Source: Undaria pinnatifida (lineage: Eukaryota; Sar; Phaeophyceae; Laminariales; Alariaceae). Taken from it: a stretch of DNA of 64,000 nucleotides. Below are positions 61,401-64,000 of the stretch, piece after piece. Under the pieces are notes generated by a model. It did not search any database. It had not been told where the DNA came from and saw only the letters and a list, made by a program, of their open reading frames with translations. Both the position numbers and the translations under genes were made by a program. The stretch lies in the NCBI GenBank assembly GCA_012845835.1, contig JABAKD010000017.1, forward strand, positions 4,710,867 to 4,774,866. Reading direction: 5' to 3'. Every line of letters starts with the position of its first letter. The first letter of the stretch is position 1.

Positions 61401-62390
61401 AATTGCACCCCCAAGGAAGACTCCGGGAGCATCAAGTGCGGCAGTTCTGGTTGCAACACGGACACATGCTGCCACTACGGTGAGCCGTGCTTGATATGTC
61501 ATCTGCTTGTTCATGTGGACGGTGTTCAGACCTCGGTCGCTTAATGGAGAGAAGCCCGGTTGTTTCCGAGTGCGTTCCAGTGTGGTCGACTCGTGTATAG
61601 GGCTATTGCGCCAAGAGTTGACTACTTCTAGAGCGATATATGTCCGGTCGTTTCCGTGGTTTCGACAACAGGTGAAAATTAACGTTTCGCCTTGCCCGAT
61701 CACTCGTACAATTCCCGCGGCGATTATGGCCAGGCGGGGCTATGGCAATGGATTGCGCTCCATCTACACGTAAACAAGATCAGCAGCTGTCCTAGATTTT
61801 CGAAAAGTGTTAGTTTTATAGGCTACACCGTAAAAGCAACGGACTATTTGTTGATAGTTTGTGTCAACGGCACGGAGGTGAAATGGATAATAAAGGTGAC
61901 TCTCTCGGCGACGGCATGCGGCATCATGCTCGATCAACAACAGGCATACATCGTAGTATTAGGTCGTGTGTTACTCGTTTCGTGATTATGGCAGACACTA
62001 TACTCTCAATGATACACATGGAGCATTCGGCCATATCGTCTAAACGACAAAGGTCTTCCTTTCTGCATCGTGCTCGCGTTGTTGTCGCTCAGACTAGTGG
62101 ACATCTGAAGAATGACGGACGACACGTACACCAAAGGCTATGTGCTTGACACCGAGCACCTATCTGTGTAGCGGACGTACGAAGTCGGCATCAAAGAATA
62201 GCTAGACGAGGTCGTCACCAAAGAACAGCTAGACGAAGTCGTCACCAAAGAACAGCTAGACGAGCGCCGAGGGCAGCTCCATTGCGGAGTAACTCTGGGC
62301 GTTCAAAGGCATCATGTTACGGTTCTTCTCGAGGCGCAGCCGGCCATATTACGGATCGTTGTGTGGCCGGCGTGCCGATTTTTTGTTTAA
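37355..62390 (+). CDS. Multi-exon gene for a secreted cysteine-rich modular protein (whole locus)
   Basis: Proposed model: a signal-peptide exon (37,355), a double-module exon (42,019), eighteen single-module exons (42,623 to 54,409), a second double-module exon (61,261) and a possible last exon (62,206). All joints except the entry to 42,019 are phase 1. The product would be roughly 900 residues, acidic and disulphide-rich, outside the cell or at its surface. The module pattern is C-x4-C-x14-C-x4-C-x4-CC. I do not recognise the family. The locus may instead be two or more paralogous genes: the double-module exon at 61,261 resembles the one at 42,019, so a second gene could begin between 54.5 and 61.2 kb. 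Large introns hold transposons. Function is unknown; adhesion, matrix or recognition roles would be guesses. Confidence 0.55.
37985..39325 (+). repeat. Rep-D copies in the first intron
   Basis: It starts 'acaataccaggcaggtgata' and ends with the Rep-D terminus near 39,240-39,320 ('gatcggagtatcacacatat', 'cctacagctggagc'). An extra internal terminus at 38,520-38,610 shows that at least two copies are joined. C-tracts lie at 38,420-38,450, 38,645-38,665 and 38,955. Confidence 0.6.
39600..39775 (+). repeat. Rep-C fragment
   Basis: It has 'tgttgggtgagatgttcagc' and ends 'cacctatcgtgggatgatcc'. Confidence 0.4.
39780..39990 (+). repeat. Rep-A copy, partial
   Basis: It begins GGTAGAGGGGGTATCCCC and reaches GAATCACTCGCACGAGTGACCCC. 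The right end is missing. Confidence 0.45.
40405..40690 (+). mobile_element. Rep-A copy, full length but diverged
   Basis: Left end AGGCCAGGGTGGGCTGGGAA, then 'ggcacgagtgactctatacg', TTCGCACGGGTGACCCC and right end CCCCCTACCGCAGCCGCG. Its order is collinear with 17,226-17,494. Confidence 0.55.
40691..42018. other. Putative intron sequence, unassigned
   Basis: No repeat or exon recognised. The last 300 bases are AT-rich, and the stretch ends at the AG before the double-module exon. Confidence 0.3.
42019..42238 (+). CDS. Double-module exon
   Basis: It encodes two modules: a divergent first one ([13 protein letters not shown]...[12 protein letters not shown]) and a standard second one ([12 protein letters not shown]...[12 protein letters not shown]). 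The donor is GAC G|GTGAG. From the only nearby AG (42,017-42,018) the exon is 220 nt, whereas the matching exon at 61,261 is 219 nt and phase 1 at both ends. So joining exon 1 directly would be one base out of frame. Either a further small exon lies in between, a different acceptor is used, or there is a one-base change or error here. Confidence 0.7.
42623..42736 (+). CDS. Module exon 1 (extra-cysteine class)
   Basis: Acceptor TTTGCCAG|AA, donor GAC G|GTGAG. Module residues start [20 protein letters not shown]. It has a seventh cysteine at module residue 22 ([10 protein letters not shown]), which places two cysteines one residue apart. Near-identical partner at 45,672. Confidence 0.85.
43025..43138 (+). 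CDS. Module exon 2 (extra-cysteine class)
   Basis: Acceptor CCTACAG|AG, donor GAC G|GTGAG. Contains [10 protein letters not shown]. The partner at 46,077 differs at a few positions (for example EESGC against KESGC), and the flanking introns are also nearly identical. Confidence 0.85.
43510..43577 (+). pseudogene. Degenerate module remnant
   Basis: Only the second half of a module is left ([17 protein letters not shown]), with one of the paired cysteines replaced by Ser. No acceptor AG is evident just before it. The remnant ends at the left junction of the plastid insertion. Confidence 0.65.
43583..43835 (-). pseudogene. ycf46: Plastid ycf46 fragment
   Basis: On the minus strand about 84 codons read like the AAA ATPase Ycf46: TFVTWL..KT-like start ([12 protein letters not shown]), FVIATVDDI, then [11 protein letters not shown] and VHLRRFR. 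Ycf46 is usually about 500 residues, so this is a small internal fragment and not a working gene. Ycf46 is known from plastids of red algae and their secondary descendants. Confidence 0.8.
43856..44625 (+). mobile_element. tRNA-derived SINE, copy 3, split by Rep-D
   Basis: Head CGGTCACCCCGGTGGCGTAT (A-box region), a B-box-like 'gtgagtttgagccc', body to 44,064, then Rep-D, then the rest of the body from 44,512 ('ataaaaattgaagg') to an A-rich tail at about 44,602-44,625. It lies inside the plastid insertion and so is younger than it. Confidence 0.75.
44065..44511 (+). mobile_element. Rep-D copy inserted in the SINE
   Basis: The five bases ATAAA occur at the left (44,060-44,064) and again at the right (44,512-44,516), whereas the other two SINE copies have this sequence once. 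This is a clean target-site duplication. The element contains a C-tract, the 'ccgtcagattgatcccctt' block and the standard right terminus. It is very similar to 58,830-59,275. Confidence 0.75.
44738..44782 (+). pseudogene. 3' end of a plastid tRNA-Gly-like gene
   Basis: The sequence reads CCAAGCTATTGATGCGAG, TTCGATT, CTCGC and TGCTCGCT. That is the 3' anticodon-stem side, the T arm and the acceptor strand, most like plastid trnG(UCC). The 5' half is not intact, so no working tRNA is expected. Confidence 0.55.
44924..45007 (+). pseudogene. psbE: Plastid psbE, first 28 codons
   Basis: The translation [20 protein letters not shown] plus WIIHSITI matches the N-terminus of cytochrome b559 alpha subunit, including the heme-ligand region around WxxHS. 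The expected PSLF continuation is absent, so the fragment ends at a rearrangement. The full protein is about 84 residues. Confidence 0.85.
45008..45338. other. AT-rich remainder of the plastid insertion
   Basis: Composition and position suggest more plastid DNA. One plus-strand frame ends [10 protein letters not shown] and then stop at about 45,321, like the C-terminus of a plastid ORF, but I cannot name it. Confidence 0.4.
45672..45785 (+). CDS. Module exon 3 (extra-cysteine class)
   Basis: Partner of the exon at 42,623; acceptor TTACCAG|AA, donor GAC G|GTGAG. Reads [20 protein letters not shown] with SCICKDSGC. The substitution DKY to DNY relative to the partner fits a recent duplication. 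Confidence 0.85.
46077..46190 (+). CDS. Module exon 4 (extra-cysteine class)
   Basis: Partner of the exon at 43,025; acceptor TCTACAG|AG, donor GAC G|GTGAG. Reads [20 protein letters not shown] with SCICKESGC. Confidence 0.85.
46580..46638 (+). pseudogene. Degenerate module remnant
   Basis: Partner of the remnant at 43,510: 'gtgtgtgacgactctgggtg' continues into sequence for a CC pair, but an extra base shifts the frame, and the donor reads GACG|TTGA instead of GTGA. Confidence 0.6.
46848..46886 (+). pseudogene. Last third of a module exon
   Basis: It reads [11 protein letters not shown] with a normal G|GTGAG donor, but the first two cysteines are absent. An AG at 46,851-46,852 could act as acceptor for a mini-exon; I judge it a remnant. 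Confidence 0.55.
47248..47334 (+). pseudogene. Degenerate module exon
   Basis: It shows [10 protein letters not shown] followed by a stop codon, then a shortened second half ending CGKDV. The donor G|TTGAG is weak. This is a dead copy. Confidence 0.65.
47480..47690. repeat. Rep-C fragment in an intron
   Basis: It contains 'aatctcacccgaagaaacac' and 'cttcgaaggcgttcgttcgc', Rep-C hallmarks in reverse order. Confidence 0.4.
47828..47941 (+). CDS. Module exon 5
   Basis: Acceptor CTCCCAG|AG. Donor G|GTTAGT, which differs from the usual GTGAG. Module [20 protein letters not shown] with [15 protein letters not shown]. Six cysteines. Belongs to a DASSTV class with 48,652 and 53,286. Confidence 0.85.
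48312..48425 (+). CDS. Module exon 6
   Basis: Acceptor AATTGCAG|AT, donor G|GTGAG. Module [20 protein letters not shown] with [15 protein letters not shown]: the usual Gly before the fourth cysteine is Glu. Confidence 0.85.
48652..48765 (+). CDS. Module exon 7
   Basis: Acceptor TCGCCCAG|AG, donor G|GTGAG. Module [20 protein letters not shown] with [18 protein letters not shown]. Closest to the exon at 47,828. Confidence 0.85.
49049..49425 (+). pseudogene. Module exon split by a Rep-A insertion
   Basis: The first part (49,049-49,110) reads [22 protein letters not shown]. The last part (from 49,381) resumes with DSRCTKH and degrades, with the CC pair lost. Between them lies Rep-A. A dead copy that still shows the order of events. 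Confidence 0.7.
49115..49378 (-). mobile_element. Rep-A copy inserted in a module exon
   Basis: Left end AGCCACGGTGGGGAGGGGGG, inner 'aagtcactcctgcgagtgct', right end GGGGGGTATCCCCCCACCTG then 'tcgtaacctcg'. Length and order fit Rep-A. The left flank GGACT and right flank GATTC may be a decayed target duplication. Confidence 0.6.
49666..49779 (+). CDS. Module exon 8, array type a
   Basis: Acceptor GATCGTTAG|AC, donor G|GTGAGTCTGCC. Module [20 protein letters not shown] with [15 protein letters not shown]. First exon of the higher-order array; its following intron is like those after 50,426 and 51,191. Confidence 0.9.
50038..50151 (+). CDS. Module exon 9, array type b
   Basis: Acceptor TGTGTTAG|AC, donor G|GTGAGGTTGCC. 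Module has [13 protein letters not shown], the Glu for Asp change marking type b. The following intron matches those after 50,802 and 51,562. Confidence 0.9.
50426..50539 (+). CDS. Module exon 10, array type a
   Basis: Acceptor GTCGTTAG|AC, donor G|GTGAGTCTGCC. Has SVDGADKIV and ends CCEKD; 760 bp after the exon at 49,666. Confidence 0.9.
50802..50915 (+). CDS. Module exon 11, array type b
   Basis: Acceptor TTTTGTTAG|AC, donor G|GTGAGGTTGCC. Protein sequence identical to 50,038 as far as I can read; 764 bp downstream of it. Confidence 0.9.
51191..51304 (+). CDS. Module exon 12, array type a
   Basis: Acceptor TGTCGTTAG|AC, donor [21 protein letters not shown] class, ending CCDKD; 765 bp after 50,426. 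Confidence 0.9.
51562..51675 (+). CDS. Module exon 13, array type b
   Basis: Acceptor TTTTGTTAG|AC. The exon ends GAC C|GTGAG, so the shared codon at the next joint starts with C instead of G (CAC, His, if joined to 51,950). 760 bp after 50,802. Confidence 0.9.
51950..52063 (+). CDS. Module exon 14, array type a
   Basis: Acceptor TTACTAG|AC, donor [21 protein letters not shown], ends CCEKD. Its downstream intron resembles the type-b introns, so it looks like a crossover between the two types. Confidence 0.9.
52337..52450 (+). CDS. Module exon 15
   Basis: Acceptor GTCGTTAG|AC, donor G|GTGAGGCTGC. Module [20 protein letters not shown] with [15 protein letters not shown]. Paired with 52,720 by similar introns. 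Confidence 0.9.
52720..52833 (+). CDS. Module exon 16
   Basis: Acceptor TGTCGTTAG|AC. The exon ends GAC T|GTGAG, so the joint codon starts with T. Module has [24 protein letters not shown] before LCC. Confidence 0.9.
52965..53010 (+). pseudogene. Short module remnant
   Basis: 'gtcagtggacggtgcgaacg' followed by 'actgcgaaagcg' resembles the middle of a module exon (SVDGAD...VCED). Too short and altered to be used as a module. Confidence 0.4.
53286..53399 (+). CDS. Module exon 17
   Basis: Acceptor AACCACAG|GC. Donor G|GTGCGC is weaker than the others; if read through, a stop follows after four codons, so this exon could also serve as an alternative last exon. Module [20 protein letters not shown] with [14 protein letters not shown]. 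The joint codon is GGC after most exons but TGC (Cys) after 52,720. Confidence 0.8.
53460..53640 (+). repeat. Rep-D end, solo
   Basis: From 'ggctaacatcaccctgttga' to 'ttcgatctcacagatgaacg'. About 180 bp of the Rep-D right part without a body. Confidence 0.6.
53641..54408. other. Putative intron, unassigned
   Basis: No module or repeat recognised. The stretch ends in a pyrimidine-rich tract before the acceptor at 54,408. Confidence 0.35.
54409..54522 (+). CDS. Module exon 18
   Basis: Acceptor AACCACAG|AG, donor G|GTGAG. Module [20 protein letters not shown] with [18 protein letters not shown]. It has a seventh cysteine at residue 19, a different place from the 42-46 kb class. Reading past the donor meets a stop after three codons, so it could be an alternative end. 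Confidence 0.85.
54523..55135. other. Unassigned stretch
   Basis: No module or repeat recognised. Confidence 0.3.
57060..57835 (+). repeat. Satellite of palindromic units in Rep-E
   Basis: Units of the type CTGATACAGTGTATCAGG, each a near-perfect palindrome, are spaced by G- or C-runs. They are organised in a higher-order period: the block starting 'ctgaaatatc' at 57,081 recurs at 57,351 and about 57,623 (270 and 272 bp). A shorter, inverted part lies at 59,310-59,560. Confidence 0.75.
57820..59278 (+). mobile_element. Inner Rep-D, inserted in Rep-E satellite
   Basis: It interrupts the satellite between 'gtgatacaatata' and 'aatatataaccggttc'. It carries several Rep-D body units with long C-tracts (57,900-57,925, 58,295-58,330, 58,447-58,470, 58,560-58,620) and ends in the standard terminus at 59,160-59,270. 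AATATA at both borders may be the target duplication. Confidence 0.6.
60154..60344. other. Unassigned spacer
   Basis: Short stretch with nothing recognised. Confidence 0.3.
60345..60660 (-). repeat. Rep-B copy
   Basis: It has 'gtgtacctaggccatggggt', 'cggggctccttaacccaaaa' and 'cgtcggatattcgcca' in reverse order. A second 'gtgtacttaggtcttgga' at 60,612 suggests two overlapping copies. Confidence 0.5.
60685..60956 (+). mobile_element. Rep-A copy, near full length
   Basis: Left end GACCAAGGCTACGGTAAGGG, inner GTTACTCGCGCAAGTGACCCC, right end CCTACCGTAGCCTGGGTC. Among the copies here it is closest to 17,226-17,494. Confidence 0.7.
61261..61479 (+). CDS. Second double-module exon
   Basis: It follows acceptor CCACTTCAG|CC and ends TAC G|GTGAG; 219 nt, phase 1 at both ends. 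First module [20 protein letters not shown] with [14 protein letters not shown]; second module [20 protein letters not shown] with [14 protein letters not shown]. Extra cysteines: one next to the first cysteine of module one, and one in CPKNC of module two. It pairs with the exon at 42,019, sharing NKCDExQCC. Confidence 0.8.
61480..62205. other. Putative intron
   Basis: Begins GTGAGCC. No repeat or module recognised. Confidence 0.35.
62181..62264 (+). repeat. 27-bp tandem repeat, three units
   Basis: Units 'gaagtcgtcaccaaagaaca' plus 'gctagac' start at 62,181, 62,208 and 62,235. In frame they encode EVVTKEQLD. Confidence 0.75.
62206..62390 (+). CDS. Possible terminal exon
   Basis: If the AG at 62,204-62,205 (AGCTAG|AC) is the acceptor, the phase-1 frame stays open for 60 codons to TAA at 62,388. 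It starts with repeated EVVTKEQLD and continues [13 protein letters not shown] to a mildly hydrophobic end. The bases AC GAG GTC at its start copy the start of the module exons (AC GAG GTC TGC). The phase fits, but the choice of acceptor is uncertain and no second support exists. Confidence 0.35.
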
Positions 62391-63590
62391 TTTATGTTTA
62401 TCGCCGATAGCTTATGTCATTGGACGAACGGTGATGCAAGTTATTGAGGCGCGTTTATCGGGATGACACAGCTGTGTGTATATTGTATTTTGTTGAGAAG
62501 CGAAATGTCCTCTTACGGCTGCCGTTTCGTAAATTCCTGGATAATTATTCTTCTGTGTCGACACCTGGACATGTACACGTTGAACGTCACAATCGTACCG
62601 TAAACGTTATGTGTTTGCTGCATAGTCTATAGATAAGATGTGTAACCATTGCGGGCTCGTGAGTTCGATCGGATTGCGGATGGACTTTCTTGTGTGCAAT
62701 CAATAATGATGGCGCAGTTGGTGATATAACCGTAGAGCGTTCGAGAGGGTCTGTGTTTTGTCGGAGTGTGTTTTTTTACTCTGTGTTTAAAGGAAGTATG
62801 ATGAGTTGATTGATTTTCGATGTATGTATGCGTATCTGCGAATTTTTCAAAATTTATATACGATGTTTCTTATAGAAATATCGGTGAGCGTTTGCGCACA
62901 TGTCATCGGTCGTAACTGCCACTGGGGTGTATATTTGGTTCTCCGTGTTATTATATGTGGTACTCTTTGTGCCTTGGTGTATGGATGGTCGTTTCGAGAT
63001 GTACCGGTATGGCGATCGCTCTGGTCAGTCGGCGGTGTATTCTGCGACGTCGTTTGTGTGGTTCAGAAATGGTGCAAAGCTTTTGCGCGGCTACATAGCG
63101 TTTCGGCAGCTATGCGGTATTCTAGGCGTTTTTCAGTACACGAACATGGCTATTGTATTCCCCAGTACTAACAGCGGTTCTGTTGGTTACGTGGTTTCTA
63201 TTTCTGACGAGTAGTTCGGTTGTTGGGGGTAACAACTGCGGTCGTCGTGACGGGAACACATATAGTTCCTGAGGATTTGTTGCTGTCTTTTTTTTGCTAA
63301 CGGTCTAAACGTTTAATTTTTCTACGTTCCAAAAAGTAAAAAAAAAACTCTGAACATGTACTTCTGCGACGTGACGCATTATGGACAACGGTGAAAAAGT
63401 TCATCTCGAGCATATATCGCCTCACGCCACCGACACGGCCAGGAGCATTTATTGCGCTCCGTAAGAAGATGTTTCTTGAACCCCCCTGGGAAACTGTAAC
63501 CGATCTATATTTTGTCATTTATTGTGCATATTTGTTCACATGTACTGTGAAAATATTCACCAATCTTAACTAAGCTCAACTACGCTCTTC
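62391..63590 (+). other. GT-rich stretch, possible long 3' UTR
   Basis: The sequence is rich in T and G with few repeats, right after a possible stop codon. Long T/G-rich 3' untranslated regions are known in brown algae. I see no clear polyadenylation signal, so the end is not defined. Short open frames (for example 62,806-63,171) have no recognised domain. Confidence 0.3.
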
Positions 63591-63654
63591 GAACAGTCCT
63601 ATATTCCTGTACCGACGGGTTACGATCACAGTAGAGAGGCGTATGTCTGTGCCA

Positions 63655-63925
63655 GACGAAAGCTACGGTGGTAGGCGTACCCTCATTTTCACGACCCCGA
63701 GTGTGAGCGACTTGCATTGATGACTCTATACCTCACGGAAAAGAAAGCTTTAGGTCATTGGTTTTACGCGTAGCTGAACCATTCCTGCGCGGAATATGAT
63801 CGGGACGTTCAACCACACCAAAGCTTACCACTGCAAGGGAAAATGGGGGTCACTCGCGCGAGGGACGCCGAGCCACTGTACACGAAGGGCCCAAACCGTC
63901 ACCCCTCCACCGTAGGCTGGGTGGC
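63655..63925 (+). mobile_element. Rep-A copy, diverged
   Basis: Left end GACGAAAGCTACGGTGGTAG, inner GTCACTCGCGCGAGGGACGCC, right end CCTCCACCGTAGGCTGGGTG. Collinear with the reference copy at 17,226. Confidence 0.6.
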
Positions 63926-64000
63926 CAGATGTACGGCATACTTTGCAGATGCCTCTAGTCGCGTGTCACGTGGACTGTGACTTAGACATCTGGATCAAGC

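Overview
The window looks like nuclear DNA of a red-lineage photosynthetic eukaryote, most plausibly a brown alga or a related stramenopile. The evidence is many short exons with GT-AG introns, a transposon-rich background, and an inserted piece of plastid DNA that carries ycf46. That gene is found in plastids of red-algal origin, not in green plastids. The species call is inference; the red-lineage call is better supported.

Bases 1-22,500 hold no gene I can recognise. They are a bed of short, old, non-coding repeats. I separate them into Rep-A (about 270 bp, ends AAGGCTACGGTAGGGGGG), Rep-A2 (a hairpin with the same ends), Rep-B, Rep-C and Rep-F. There are also two copies of a tRNA-derived SINE and a long G- and C-tract-rich family (Rep-D). 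Bases 22,500-26,733 hold a broken Ty1/Copia retrotransposon with one recognisable LTR. Bases 26,800-37,300 are mostly unassigned, with a GGCCCG-rich minisatellite at about 30 kb, a few Rep-C copies and one small possible exon at 29,454.

The main biological content runs from 37,355 to about 62,390 on the + strand. A signal-peptide exon is followed by a long series of exons that each encode one 38-residue cysteine-rich module with the pattern C-x4-C-x14-C-x4-C-x4-CC. Eighteen single-module exons are each exactly 114 nt long and begin and end in phase 1. Two further exons (42,019 and 61,261) encode two modules each. At least six more module copies are degenerate. The exons at 49.6-52.1 kb form a higher-order array in which a two-exon unit of about 760 bp is repeated. 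The exons at 42.6-46.2 kb lie in a 3.05-kb duplication. Any of the 114-nt exons can be skipped or added without changing frame, so the locus looks built for modular change of a secreted protein. The module family is not one I recognise.

Between the two halves of the 3.05-kb duplication lies a 1.76-kb insertion with parts of plastid ycf46, a trnG-like 3' end and psbE. A SINE has inserted into it and a Rep-D element into the SINE. Between exons 54,409 and 61,261 lies a 5-kb nest: Rep-D broken by a fold-back element (Rep-E, inverted ends of about 400 bp, satellite of CTGATACAGTGTATCAG palindromes), which is itself broken by another Rep-D. The last 1.2 kb before a final Rep-A copy is GT-rich and may be a long 3' untranslated region.
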